From positions 1-41,201 of the forward strand of contig JBBQFC010000026.1 of NCBI GenBank assembly GCA_038321615.1: a stretch of 41,201 bases of DNA. Reading direction: 5' to 3'. Shown piece by piece: positions 31,693-40,912 of this stretch (positions are counted from its first letter, which is position 1; each line of letters starts with the position of its first letter). The position numbers and the translations under genes are program-made. The notes beneath the pieces are model-generated. The model searched no databases and was not told where the DNA came from. It was given only the letters and a program-made list of their open reading frames with translations. Origin of the DNA: JBBQFC01 sp038321615. GTDB taxonomy: Bacteria; Bacteroidota; Bacteroidia; Flavobacteriales_D; Cryomorphaceae.

Positions 31693-32899
31693 GACGGTCA
31701 TATCGCTAGGGCTTCTGCTCCTGTTCTCGGTCAGTACATTTGGCCAAGACAAGGATAAAGCGGACTTACAGAAGGAGCGCGACCGTATATCCCAAGAAAT
31801 CTCACTGACCAATAAACTGCTATTGGAAACGAAGAGCAATCGCGATAAGATGGAATCTGAGCTAGGCCTGCTCAATAGAAAGATTCGATTGCGCGAAGAC
31901 CTCATCCGAAGCCTGCGTGGGGAAATAACATCGTACAACCGAAAAATAAAAGGCAATAAAGGGCAAATCGATGAGCTTGAAGACGAGTTAAAAACGTTGA
32001 AAGGCAGTTACGCAAAGGCTGTCCGCTTCGCACAGCGCACGGCTCGAAGCCAAGATCGTCTTCTGTACATTTTCGCTTCAGCCGATTTCTTTCAAGCCAT
32101 TCGCCGTATTCGCTATTTGCAGCAGTACAGCAAACATCGCTTGAAGCAGGCGCGCCAAATAAGTGAGACCCAAGATAAGCTGAACGAATTGAATGCTTCG
32201 CTCCTCAGCGTTATCGGTGAAAAAGATGCATTGCTATCGAATGAAGAAGCCACTAAGAAAGAGCTTTCTGCAGATGTAGCCCAACAGAAAACACTAGTGT
32301 CAGGCCTTCAGCAAGAAGAAAGTAAGCTTAAGAAGAAACTTAGGCAGCAAGAAAAGCAGCGCGAATCGCTGAATAAGGAAATTCAACGCATCATTGAAGA
32401 GGAAATTCGGGCCTCGAAAAAAACCAATTCCGGGGTCTTTGCACTAACCCCTGAGAGTGCTGCCCTTTCGGCTAATTTCGAAAAAAATCAAGGCAAATTG
32501 CCATGGCCTGTAGAGCGTGGGGTTATAACCAGCAAATTTGGTAAAAACCCGCATCCCGTTTTGGCTGGCATCACCGTTCCAAATAACGGAGTAGATATAG
32601 CCACGAATGCCAATAGCTCAGTTCGAGCCATATTCGATGGAACAGTCTCGGCAGTTTTCAACATCTCGGGGGCTGGTCAGAATGTGATCATCAGTCACGG
32701 TGGTTATCGCAGCGTCTACACTAATCTTCGAGAAGTGCATGTGGCAAAAGGGCAAAAGGTTTCCGCCAAGGATCCTATTGGAAAGGTGCTTACCGATGAA
32801 GCCTCCGGCAAAACAGAAGCTCACCTGGAAATTTGGAAAGTAGGCAGCGACGGCACCACCACCAAACAAGACCCGGCCTTGTGGATTTACAGGCAATAA
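31637..32899 (+). CDS. EnvC-like coiled-coil protein with degenerate M23 domain
   Basis: A 420-residue periplasmic protein. After a signal (TVISLGLLLLFSVSTFG) comes a long coiled coil (about 40-270) and a C-terminal LytM/M23 domain (about 295-418). The zinc site is damaged. In the HxxxD motif the histidine is N316 (N-N-G-V-D320), and in HLHFE the first histidine is E394 (EAHLE, with H396 kept). Like E. coli EnvC, it should not cut the wall but activate amidases at division. The ATG at 31637 overlaps DUF4292 by 56 bases; a TTG at 31676 would give a shorter, cleaner signal peptide and a 17-base overlap. Confidence 0.88.
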   Translation: MSRKLFRSKYQPTLPHFHKTVISLGLLLLFSVSTFGQDKDKADLQKERDRISQEISLTNKLLLETKSNRDKMESELGLLNRKIRLREDLIRSLRGEITSYNRKIKGNKGQIDELEDELKTLKGSYAKAVRFAQRTARSQDRLLYIFASADFFQAIRRIRYLQQYSKHRLKQARQISETQDKLNELNASLLSVIGEKDALLSNEEATKKELSADVAQQKTLVSGLQQEESKLKKKLRQQEKQRESLNKEIQRIIEEEIRASKKTNSGVFALTPESAALSANFEKNQGKLPWPVERGVITSKFGKNPHPVLAGITVPNNGVDIATNANSSVRAIFDGTVSAVFNISGAGQNVIISHGGYRSVYTNLREVHVAKGQKVSAKDPIGKVLTDEASGKTEAHLEIWKVGSDGTTTKQDPALWIYRQ

Positions 32900-32923
32900 A
32901 CCTGTATGGCGGAGTATATTTCG

Positions 32924-32931
32924 TACTTTTG
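32924..32931 (+). promoter_or_regulatory. Bacteroidota -7 box before tatA
   Basis: TACTTTTG matches TAnnTTTG and stands 17 bases before the tatA ATG. It separates the tatA-gatA unit from the EnvC-like gene upstream. Confidence 0.5.
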
Positions 32932-32948
32932 CATCAAAACGCACTTAG

Positions 32949-33137
32949 ATGTTTTCGTCAATCCTTTTATTTGTAGGTCCTTGGCAAATTGCCTTGATCG
33001 TAGTTATAGTTCTGTTGCTTTTCGGTGGCAAAAAAATTCCTGAGCTCATGCGCGGATTAGGCCGCGGAATGAAGGAGTTCAAGGACGCATCGAAGGAAGA
33101 CAGTTCACCCGAACATACGGACAAGGACCCCAAATAA
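32949..33137 (+). CDS. tatA: Twin-arginine translocase subunit TatA/E
   Basis: A 62-residue protein with a short N-terminal membrane helix (GPWQIALIVVIVLLLFGG), the hinge FGGKKIPELMRGLGRGMKEFK and a polar acidic tail. This is the standard TatA layout: it forms the pore-like oligomer that carries folded proteins over the inner membrane. No tatC is present in this window. It lies 12 bases before gatA and is likely on the same transcript. Confidence 0.96.
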   Translation: MFSSILLFVGPWQIALIVVIVLLLFGGKKIPELMRGLGRGMKEFKDASKEDSSPEHTDKDPK

Positions 33138-33149
33138 GCTTTTTATCCA

Positions 33150-34586
33150 GTGAAAGATTACAGCTGCCTGCGAGACATTCAGGCCGACTTATACGCAGGT
33201 TCTCTGAGCCTACCCGATTTAGTAAACAGCTATTTGGGGAGTATTGAGAAACTGCACCACAATCCCATTTTTCTGGAAGTTTGGGATGAAGAAGCCCGCG
33301 CCGAAGCCGAAGCAATTCAAATGAAGATTGCCAACAAAACTGCGGGTGTCTTAGCTGGTATGGTCATCGGTATCAAAGACAATATCTGCTACGCCGGCCA
33401 TAAGGTAAGCGCTGCGTCCCGCATTCTAGAAGGATTTGAATCGCTTTACTCTGCCACGGTAGTAGAGCGCCTATTAGCCGCAGATGCACTTATAATCGGG
33501 AGGCTGAACTGCGATGAATTTGCGATGGGTAGTTCGAATGAAAATTCTGCGTATGGAGCAGTTTTAAATCCGCTAAACGAAAAGTTAGTCACAGGTGGTT
33601 CATCGGGAGGCTCTGCAGCCGCAGTAGCCGCTGGTTGCTGTTTGATTGCTCTAGGAAGCGATACCGGCGGAAGCATCCGTCAGCCTGCATCCTTTTGCGG
33701 TGTGGTCGGCTTGAAACCAACCTACGGGCGTGTAAGCCGTCACGGGCTCATCGCCTTTGCTTCTTCTTTCGATCAAATAGGCCCTTTTGCCAAAGATGTT
33801 GAAGATATTTCGGCGGTGATGAGCGTGATCTCCGGACAAGATCCCTTTGACCAAACAAGTAGCGTAACGCCTGTACCTGCTCGAATTCCGAAAAGCGACC
33901 GACAAACCTATCGCATTGGCTATATCCAAGAATGTTTCGACAGCGAAGGCCTCGACCCGGAAATTCGCTCAAAGCACAACTCCCTTATTGATGGTCTTCG
34001 CGCAGATGGGCACCATATAGAGGCCGTGAGTATTCCCGAACTTCCCTACTTGGTGCCGGCGTATTACATTTTGACTACAGCCGAAGCTTCGTCCAATCTT
34101 TCGCGCTTCGACGGAATACATTATGGCTATCGCAGCAAGAAAGCCCACGACATTGATTCAACTTACACGCTGAGCCGAAGCGAAGCATTTGGAAAAGAAG
34201 TAAAGCGGCGCATCATGCTCGGTACTTTTGTATTGAGCGCAGGCTATTACGACGCCTATTACGCGAAAGCGCAAAAGGTGCGACGCATTCTGACAGACAG
34301 AACGAACAAATTGCTGGAAGATTTCGATTTCCTACTCTCCCCTACCACCCCGGGTACGGCCTTTGAGTTCGGGTCGAAAGGCGATGATCCATTGAAGATG
34401 TACCTCGAAGACATCTATACTGTTCATGCGAATCTTACGGGTATTCCGGCGATTTCGCTGCCCCTTTTCAAGCACAGCCAATCGGGAATGCCCTTCGGAG
34501 CGCAATTCTCGAGTGCCTGTTTCAGCGAAGAAAAGCTCCTTGGTTTCGCCCATACTTTAATGAACAAAGTTTCGTTAGAAGCTTAA
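33150..34586 (+). CDS. gatA: Asp-tRNA(Asn)/Glu-tRNA(Gln) amidotransferase subunit A
   Basis: The glutaminase subunit of GatCAB, which makes Gln-tRNA(Gln) and/or Asn-tRNA(Asn) from mischarged tRNA. In the 478-residue product the amidase triad is visible: K76 (GIKDN), S151 (GGSSGGS) and nucleophile S175 (DTGGSIRQPAS). Spacing matches characterised GatA. The block FCGVVGLKPTYGRVSRHGL is conserved. It starts with GTG at 33150. gatB and gatC are not in this window, as is usual when the subunits are scattered. Confidence 0.96.
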   Translation: MKDYSCLRDIQADLYAGSLSLPDLVNSYLGSIEKLHHNPIFLEVWDEEARAEAEAIQMKIANKTAGVLAGMVIGIKDNICYAGHKVSAASRILEGFESLYSATVVERLLAADALIIGRLNCDEFAMGSSNENSAYGAVLNPLNEKLVTGGSSGGSAAAVAAGCCLIALGSDTGGSIRQPASFCGVVGLKPTYGRVSRHGLIAFASSFDQIGPFAKDVEDISAVMSVISGQDPFDQTSSVTPVPARIPKSDRQTYRIGYIQECFDSEGLDPEIRSKHNSLIDGLRADGHHIEAVSIPELPYLVPAYYILTTAEASSNLSRFDGIHYGYRSKKAHDIDSTYTLSRSEAFGKEVKRRIMLGTFVLSAGYYDAYYAKAQKVRRILTDRTNKLLEDFDFLLSPTTPGTAFEFGSKGDDPLKMYLEDIYTVHANLTGIPAISLPLFKHSQSGMPFGAQFSSACFSEEKLLGFAHTLMNKVSLEA

Positions 34587-34690
34587 AAAGGCAGTAGACC
34601 TGGGTTTGAAGAAAAAGTAAGTAAATTCGCTCCGCGGGTTAACTTTTATGGTCGGAATCCGTAACCCACTAAGCCCTATAACCTCTCACT

Positions 34691-36217
34691 ATGAAGCTTC
34701 CGATTAGCTTATCAATCATTTCCTTCCTGTTCGCTATGTCGAGCACGACTGCGCAACCCACCGACCTCGAAGAAATTGCCGCGGCACTCGATACTATCCC
34801 ATTAGTAGAAATAAGCGCCGATGATCCCATTGTGGTGGCCTTAGATAAACTTTGGGCCGACCATCGTATGGAATGGCTAGGAGTAGAATTAGACAGCGTT
34901 TGTCTAAACGCTCATAACTTTAGTTTCGGCGATGTGCCTGTTTATTCGGAAGCCATCATTGCCGAAAGACTGGCCTTACTCGATAGCCAAAGCCCGATGG
35001 ATCTCGATTATAATGCATACGTTCAAGCGTTTATAAATCTTTACACGATAAGGCGTCGTGATGTGACATCCCGCGTACTTGGGTTGGCCGCTTATTATTA
35101 CCCCTTATTCGAAGAAAAGCTCGATCAGTTCGACATGCCTTTGGAGCTAAAACACCTCGCCGTGGTAGAATCTGCTCTGAATGCAAATGCCAAATCGCGC
35201 GTGGGCGCCACCGGACTTTGGCAGTTTATGTACAATACGGGTAAAATGTACGATTTAGAGGCCGATAGCTATATCGACGAACGAAAAGATCCTTACGCAA
35301 GTACCATTGCGGCTTGCCGGTTTATGAAGGCTCTCTACAAAATGTATGGCGACTGGCATTTAGTCTTGGCAGCTTATAATTCTGGTCCCGGGAATGTAAA
35401 TAAAGCGATTCGTCGCTCAGGTGGGCACCGTGATTATTGGAAAATCCGCCCATATTTACCCAAGGAAACTGCTGGATATGTTCCAGCATTCATCGCGGTA
35501 AATTATGTGATGAATCACGCGGCTGATCACAATATTTTTCCAACCCGACCGAGCTATTTGTACACCGACGTAGATACCCTTCAGATTTGTAAATCTGTAC
35601 GCATTGACCAAGTCGCCTATTTTGCGGGAATGACCGTGGATCAAGTAGCACTTTTGAATCCGCGTTACAAGACATCTACTATTCCTGCTAACGGGTCGTG
35701 CAACACGCTTTATCTACCAAACGAGGCAATTGGTTCATTCTTGGCCAATTTCGAATCGCTCGAGCAGTACCAGCCTGCACCTGTAGCAGCCTCAATAGCT
35801 CAAGCAGAACCTGAAAAAACTCAAAAAACGCATACAGTGCGCAGTGGAGATTCTTTGGGTAAAATAGCCAATAAATATGGAGTAACGACCAAACAACTTA
35901 TGGCTTGGAACAGATTAAAATCCACCAATATTCAGCCCGGACAGAAGTTAAAAATCGAAGTAGCAGAAATTCGTTCAACTACCACTGCCCGCGCGGAAAC
36001 CAAAACAGAACCAAAGCGTGAAGATTCTGGCACGAAAACTGCGAATCCTGAACTTGGCTCTATGAAGGTTCACATCGTGCAATCGGGCGACACTTTGTGG
36101 GACATAGCCAATAAGTACCCTGGCATTTCGGTAAACGACATTAAAGCAGCTAATTCTGGGCTCAATATTCAGAGCTTGAAGCCCGGACAAAAAATTAAAA
36201 TTCCGCAAGGCACATGA
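34691..36217 (+). CDS. LysM lytic transglycosylase (MltD-like)
   Basis: A 508-residue secreted peptidoglycan lyase. The signal peptide is MKLPISLSIISFLFAMSST with processing near AQP. The transglycosylase domain (about 130-290) has catalytic E160 (HLAVVESALN), GATGLWQFM and LAAYNSGPGNVNKAI. Two LysM domains follow: about 378-423 (THTVRSGDSLGKIANKYGV) and about 459-507 (VHIVQSGDTLWDIANKYPG), separated by a T/E/K-rich linker. It would cleave glycan strands during wall turnover. The stop overlaps the start of the DUF4837 gene by four bases (ATGA). Confidence 0.95.
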   Translation: MKLPISLSIISFLFAMSSTTAQPTDLEEIAAALDTIPLVEISADDPIVVALDKLWADHRMEWLGVELDSVCLNAHNFSFGDVPVYSEAIIAERLALLDSQSPMDLDYNAYVQAFINLYTIRRRDVTSRVLGLAAYYYPLFEEKLDQFDMPLELKHLAVVESALNANAKSRVGATGLWQFMYNTGKMYDLEADSYIDERKDPYASTIAACRFMKALYKMYGDWHLVLAAYNSGPGNVNKAIRRSGGHRDYWKIRPYLPKETAGYVPAFIAVNYVMNHAADHNIFPTRPSYLYTDVDTLQICKSVRIDQVAYFAGMTVDQVALLNPRYKTSTIPANGSCNTLYLPNEAIGSFLANFESLEQYQPAPVAASIAQAEPEKTQKTHTVRSGDSLGKIANKYGVTTKQLMAWNRLKSTNIQPGQKLKIEVAEIRSTTTARAETKTEPKREDSGTKTANPELGSMKVHIVQSGDTLWDIANKYPGISVNDIKAANSGLNIQSLKPGQKIKIPQGT

Positions 36218-37251
36218 TTTCACATTTCTTCCGCATGCTTTCCCCCCTGCTAATTGTGCTGAGTTTAGCCCAGTGTAGCTCGGAAAGTACCGGAAGAAGG
36301 TTGCCTCGCCATAGCGGTGAACCGGGGGAGCTCCTCCTGATTATGAATGAGAAGCAGTGGCTTGGTGCACCTGGCGATAGTCTCCGGACTGTTTTCGAAG
36401 CCTATTACCCCTTTTTACCCCAAGCTGAACCCCGTTTTTCGCTCCTTCAATTCTCGCCAGAAGAAATGAACAGTTTGCTTCAACAGCATCGAAATATTAT
36501 TCAGGTTATCATAGGGCCAGACTCCGAAGGCGCAAATAAAGTTAGTCTTTCGCGCGATAGATGGAGTACCCACCAACTCGTTTTTACCATAAGAGCAGAA
36601 AACGAGGAGAAGTTTTACGCCATGCTCCCGACAGAAATCAAAAAGCTCACGGAATTGATCGACCAAGCAGAGGTAGAGCGAATTATATCGCGTTACCGCA
36701 AAACGGGCAACGAGGATCTCTCCATTGAACTGGCAAATAAATACGGATTAGATTTGGCGATACCTGCCGACATGCTGCTAGCCAAAAAGAGTATAAATTT
36801 CACGTGGTTGAAACGGGAACGCGTAAAGTATTTAGGCAATTCACCCCATGATATCACGCAGGGATTGTTTGTTTACACCTATCCCTATAGATCGGAAGCT
36901 CAGCTCCGCCCTGACAGCATTTTGGCTCAACGGGACAGCCTGTTGAAAGCAAACGTACCTGGCCCAAAACCCGGTACTTACATGGCCACCGAATATAGAT
37001 TGCCGCCAGAATCTGAAGAAATTGAGATTAATGGTCGATTTGCTATTCTAACGCGCGGCCTTTGGCGTACCGAGAATTACTTTATGGGTGGTCCCTTTTT
37101 GAATCTTACCACCACCTCGGCTGATGGCAATCAAATAGTATGTATCTCGGGCTTTGTTTTCGCGCCAAAATTTGACAAGCGCGAATTCATTCGCGAAGTC
37201 GAAGCCATCCTTCGTTCCGTAAGAATTGTGGAGCCATCTGCAAAATCTTGA
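36214..37251 (+). CDS. DUF4837 lipoprotein
   Basis: A 345-residue Bacteroidota-specific protein. The N-terminus (FFRMLSPLLIVLSLAQC) is a lipoprotein signal with the cysteine at residue 21. The mature part starts with the family pattern LPRHSGEPGELLLIMNEKQW. Later it has INFTWLKRERVKY and the aromatic block GLWRTENYFMGGPFLN. I recognise it as DUF4837, whose function is unknown. Coupling to a LysM transglycosylase suggests a role at the cell wall. It contains no known catalytic motif. Confidence 0.88.
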   Translation: MISHFFRMLSPLLIVLSLAQCSSESTGRRLPRHSGEPGELLLIMNEKQWLGAPGDSLRTVFEAYYPFLPQAEPRFSLLQFSPEEMNSLLQQHRNIIQVIIGPDSEGANKVSLSRDRWSTHQLVFTIRAENEEKFYAMLPTEIKKLTELIDQAEVERIISRYRKTGNEDLSIELANKYGLDLAIPADMLLAKKSINFTWLKRERVKYLGNSPHDITQGLFVYTYPYRSEAQLRPDSILAQRDSLLKANVPGPKPGTYMATEYRLPPESEEIEINGRFAILTRGLWRTENYFMGGPFLNLTTTSADGNQIVCISGFVFAPKFDKREFIREVEAILRSVRIVEPSAKS

Positions 37252-37318
37252 TAAAAACATTGCCTGGGCTCGTCTCAAGAGCGTAAAAAGCGGCATCTTT
37301 GCGTTCATCCATTACGCC

Positions 37319-37561
37319 ATGAATTACGAAGAGATACAGTCCTATTTTAATCGGCATTGCAGGATTAAACTTCGCTCTGGCAGAGAAGTTTACGGCGTGC
37401 TATGGGAAGAAATGAATGAAGTGGAGCGAGCTATTTATTTCGCTAGTTTTATCGAGCACAAGAAGCTGATGAACAAGCGAAAGAAGCAAGAAACAGCCAC
37501 GGATCCTTCACTTCGGCTACTAAGTGAAGACATATTAAGCATAGCGCAAATCGAAAGTTAA
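37319..37561 (+). CDS. Small conserved-looking protein of unknown function (80 aa)
   Basis: The ATG at 37319 gives an 80-residue basic protein. Its first half contains CRIKLRSGREVYGVLWEE, a pattern like the strand-turn of Sm-like or SH3-like barrels. The second half is helical and lysine-rich (FIEHKKLMNKRKKQE). The frame is open upstream to 37226, inside the DUF4837 gene, but the ATG is the natural start. It is the last plus-strand gene before convergent recO. The Sm-like resemblance is a reading by eye only. Confidence 0.6.
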   Translation: MNYEEIQSYFNRHCRIKLRSGREVYGVLWEEMNEVERAIYFASFIEHKKLMNKRKKQETATDPSLRLLSEDILSIAQIES

Positions 37562-37623
37562 GCTAGCTGAGCCCTTTGTAGATTGCCGTTTCGCTAGTTA
37601 TCCAGCCCCAAAAGGTTTCTCGA

Positions 37624-38337
37624 TTATTCAAATATTTCCATTAGAATCTTTAATGATTTAACATCTCCAAATCCTTCAAAGTGGAGTTGATAATACGTTA
37701 CGAGCAATTGTAGCAATGCTCTCCGCTCTACTTTTGACAAAACGAACGATCGGTTTGATAATTCGGGCAAGGTTGCGCGCATGAACAACGCACTTTCTTC
37801 CCCACTCAAGGTGTGCATCCCATGGTTTGGCAAATCTACATTGATGCCGTCTAATAAATCAAAATAGGGGGCTTTCTGTAGCTCATTAACCCTTGGGAAA
37901 AATCCAAAAAATTTTGTCAGACGCATCAAGAAGAATATGTGAAAATTCGGGTTGAAGGTATCTTCATCAAACAGATCTAATGCGGATTCCAAAAAATCAA
38001 ACAACTCTTCATCAGGACTCTCTTCGCGAAGGGATTTTTGAAGCATTTCGGAAAGGAAAATCGATACCGCACTTCGCTGCGGATCAATTGTGCTCCAGGC
38101 AGCATGCGAGCGAAGTGATGCCGATTTAATACGTTGTAAACTTCGTGCCGTTTTGTACACGCATTCCAGGTCGAGCCGAGTCAAAGGCTCATAAATAGAG
38201 CTTTGGCGCCTTTTACCGCCAACACCTCTCGCCATAAATGCCAGAACGCCATAAGCCCGGGTGTAAATGGTTACAACTACCGTCGATGAAGTATAGGGTG
38301 TTTTTCGAAGTACAATGCCAGGGGTGGTGACATCCAT
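37624..38337 (-). CDS. recO: DNA repair protein RecO
   Basis: A 237-residue recombination mediator that helps RecR load RecA on SSB-coated gaps and anneals single strands. The N-terminal OB fold starts TTPGIVLRKTPYTSSTVVVT with the basic GVGGKRRQSS patch, and a helical C-terminal domain follows. The cysteine zinc cluster of some RecO proteins is absent, as is usual in Bacteroidota. Its ATG shares one base with the stop of porZ (TAATG), so the two are coupled even though their functions differ. Confidence 0.93.
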   Translation of the reverse strand: MDVTTPGIVLRKTPYTSSTVVVTIYTRAYGVLAFMARGVGGKRRQSSIYEPLTRLDLECVYKTARSLQRIKSASLRSHAAWSTIDPQRSAVSIFLSEMLQKSLREESPDEELFDFLESALDLFDEDTFNPNFHIFFLMRLTKFFGFFPRVNELQKAPYFDLLDGINVDLPNHGMHTLSGEESALFMRATLPELSNRSFVLSKVERRALLQLLVTYYQLHFEGFGDVKSLKILMEIFE

Positions 38338-40682
38338 TACTTAATCACCAAAATCTTACTAACGCATTCCGAACCACCCACTACATCGGCTACTAAAGCG
38401 AAATAAACACCCGTTGCTACCCGCTGACCATTGGAGTTTCTGCCATCCCAGATAGCTCTTCCGCCATTTGATCGGGTGGAGAAAATTAGATTTCCACGCG
38501 TATCGGTAATACGCACTTCCGCATCGCGGGTTAGGCCCGAAATAGAAATAGGGCCCGTATAATTTTCCCTAACCGGATTTGGATAAACCGTGGAACAAAT
38601 GTTGGAATTTTGGCCTTGTATAGCATCGGAGAGATAAGACATCAACCCTTCGGCGGTTGCAATATAAACACGGCCACTTTTGGGGTCAATAGCTATGTCG
38701 GTAATCGTATTAGAAGGTAAGGGGCTATTAGTGGTATTAAATCGCAGGATTTCGTCAGTTCCATCTTCCGACAATAAGAAAATACCATTGCCAAACGTGC
38801 CAACCCACTTTCGGTTAGATCCGTCTATAGCTATGGATGTCACCTCTTGACCTTCAAACAAAAACTGAAACACCCCGTCTTGCTCCACTAATATTTGGCG
38901 TGCGTCGCTGAAGGTAAGGGAAAGAGCATCGAACGGTGAATAGAATACAGCCATCCCGCTGCGGGTCGCTACCCAAATTTCTCCATCCAAATCTTCGGCT
39001 ATAGCCAACACTTCATTACTCGGCAAGCCGCCGGTTCCCACTGAAGCATTCATTGCGCGCACTTTGTCATCCGATTCGTCTTCGATCGATTCTCCTTCAT
39101 CAAAAACAATTAGTCCCGCTTTATTTACAATGGCCCATTTTTGACCTTGGCGGTCAATTATCAAATCGAGTAATTGGTTGTTGTTACCAAGACCCTGCGG
39201 GCCCGCTAAATCAAAACTCTTCCAAACATTATCGGGGGTGCGCACTGAGAGGGGTTCAGGAACAAGCGAATTTGTGACCCATAAATTTTCATCACTATCG
39301 AGGCACATTCCAGCTATTCCCACCCATTCCAGGTTATCGGGCCTTACAAATTCGACCCGACCCTGCAAAGATGTCCCAATATCAGAGATATAGCGTGCGA
39401 TTTCTCCATTTTCTACTTCCGCGAAGCCACTAAAGTAGGAGCCCACCCATGCGAAATTAGCTTTTTTCGGGTGGGCATAGACCTTAACGGCATCGAAGAA
39501 GACCTGGTCTGATAGAGACGGTTCTGTCTTTTGATTGTAGTACCTCCATTCGCCATCGCTAAAAGTTGAAAATCCATCCAGTATATAGAAATTGTTCCAT
39601 GTACCCGGTCGGTCGGTGGCTCCAGTGGTAACCCATAGACGATCTTGTTTGAAATCCAGATCAAAAACCCTATTGCCGAAAGGACCACCGGGTGCTATGA
39701 CTTCGAATAAGCCATCGTTCACGTTTCGTTTTACCAATCCCAAGCTCGCATCGGCCATCCAAATATTACCTTGCTCATCTGCAGCCATGTCTTGTGTGCT
39801 GGCTCCAAGTTGATTATAATCTGTAAACGACAAAGTCGCGGTGACACCATCTTCGGCTTTTACTTCATTATAATAAAATAAGCTAATGAGCAAGCCAATG
39901 GGCGATTCTCTTATCGTCACGACATTATCAGCGCCAAAACTGTAAGTCCAATTTCCGTCTCCGATAGAAAAATAAACTCCAGCCGCCGATACGCCTTTTT
40001 GATTTATAAAAAGCTTATTGCCCTGAACGGCCATATGATGCACCTCCGAAAAGGGAAAAGGGATATCCAATTGTTGCTGCCAATTAAGGCCTACAGTCAA
40101 ATCGTCGGTAAGGTCGGCATAGAATAATCCATCTTCTGTAGCCGCATAAAATCGGTCTTGAAAAATAACCGTGGCGTTTACCTGTCTCGGATTGCCGTCA
40201 TTAATAGTGAACGTATTACTCACTTCAAAACGATCTAGATTAAATTCTAATACGCCCAAGCCTGTTGACAAGTAGGCCCTTGCACCATCAATAAAAATAT
40301 GCCTGATTCTTTTATCGCCTATTGCTGTGCTATTCTTGATAGCGGCAAAATTGGTAATTATTCCGCTTTGAATTATATCCATATTACCGTTGATATAAGC
40401 AACAATCAGTTGTTCTCTATCTTGATTAGATTGCAGAAGCCCTATGTTGATATCCGACAAACCGTTGATTCGGTTAATTTTGGAAACACTATTGTCCTGT
40501 TTGTTGAATACAAATAACCCATTGCTTGAAGCACAGAATACTTGGTTGCCTACAATGGCCACAGACCTGGCGCCTTTATAGTCGAGATGGTCAGTCCATT
40601 CACCTATTTTGCCCTGTGCAGTAATAAAGTGCGAAGACAACAACACGAAAAGTGAAATGCCAACTATTATATATTTATTCAT
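38337..40682 (-). CDS. porZ: Type IX secretion protein PorZ-like
   Basis: A surface protein of the attachment complex that handles cargo emerging from the type IX secretion system. From the ATG at 40682 the product is 781 residues with signal peptide MNKYIIVGISLFVLL and SSHFITAQ; the ATG at 40706 would add eight residues before it. The N-terminus matches PorZ (GEWTDHLDYKGARSVAIVG). Two beta-propeller regions of two-component-regulator type follow. A C-terminal sorting-type domain (about 690-781) has YPNPV, ITDTRGNLIFSTRSNGG, WDGRNSNGQRVATGVYFAL and a final KILVIK. This signal shows PorZ is itself a type IX substrate. recO follows with a one-base overlap. Confidence 0.88.
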   Translation of the reverse strand: MNKYIIVGISLFVLLSSHFITAQGKIGEWTDHLDYKGARSVAIVGNQVFCASSNGLFVFNKQDNSVSKINRINGLSDINIGLLQSNQDREQLIVAYINGNMDIIQSGIITNFAAIKNSTAIGDKRIRHIFIDGARAYLSTGLGVLEFNLDRFEVSNTFTINDGNPRQVNATVIFQDRFYAATEDGLFYADLTDDLTVGLNWQQQLDIPFPFSEVHHMAVQGNKLFINQKGVSAAGVYFSIGDGNWTYSFGADNVVTIRESPIGLLISLFYYNEVKAEDGVTATLSFTDYNQLGASTQDMAADEQGNIWMADASLGLVKRNVNDGLFEVIAPGGPFGNRVFDLDFKQDRLWVTTGATDRPGTWNNFYILDGFSTFSDGEWRYYNQKTEPSLSDQVFFDAVKVYAHPKKANFAWVGSYFSGFAEVENGEIARYISDIGTSLQGRVEFVRPDNLEWVGIAGMCLDSDENLWVTNSLVPEPLSVRTPDNVWKSFDLAGPQGLGNNNQLLDLIIDRQGQKWAIVNKAGLIVFDEGESIEDESDDKVRAMNASVGTGGLPSNEVLAIAEDLDGEIWVATRSGMAVFYSPFDALSLTFSDARQILVEQDGVFQFLFEGQEVTSIAIDGSNRKWVGTFGNGIFLLSEDGTDEILRFNTTNSPLPSNTITDIAIDPKSGRVYIATAEGLMSYLSDAIQGQNSNICSTVYPNPVRENYTGPISISGLTRDAEVRITDTRGNLIFSTRSNGGRAIWDGRNSNGQRVATGVYFALVADVVGGSECVSKILVIK

Positions 40683-40780
40683 AAGCAGGTCGGTGGAGAT
40701 AAGCAAACGCGATAAATGGCCGTTTCATATATTCCGGACCAAAATTCGCACATTGATATCAAAAATCCCAATTATAGGAT

Positions 40781-40788
40781 TAAATTTG
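40781..40788 (+). promoter_or_regulatory. Bacteroidota -7 box before tRNA-Arg
   Basis: TAAATTTG matches TAnnTTTG and lies ten bases before the first base of the tRNA, the spacing expected for a tRNA promoter. Confidence 0.55.
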
Positions 40789-40798
40789 CAGCCCGTTT

Positions 40799-40872
40799 GG
40801 CTCGGTAGTTCAATTGGATAGAATATCAGATTTCGGCTCTGACGGTTGGGGGTTCGAGTCCCTTCCGGGTCA
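40799..40872 (+). tRNA. tRNA-Arg (anticodon TCG)
   Basis: This 74-base cloverleaf folds completely. The acceptor is GGCTCGG with CCGGGTC (two G-U pairs), and the D stem is GTTC with GAAT. The anticodon stem is TCAGA with TCTGA around loop TTTCGGC, giving anticodon TCG at 40833-40835. The T arm is GGGGG, TTCGAGT, CCCTT. The CCA end is not encoded. It would read CGA arginine codons. Confidence 0.93.
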
Positions 40873-40887
40873 CAATTAAAGACTAAA

Positions 40888-40912
40888 CCCCTTGATTTTC
40901 AAGGGGTTTTTT
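40888..40912 (+). terminator. Terminator after tRNA-Arg
   Basis: CCCCTTGA (40888-40895) and TCAAGGGG (40899-40906) form a perfect eight-pair stem with a TTT loop, followed by six T residues. Confidence 0.9.
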
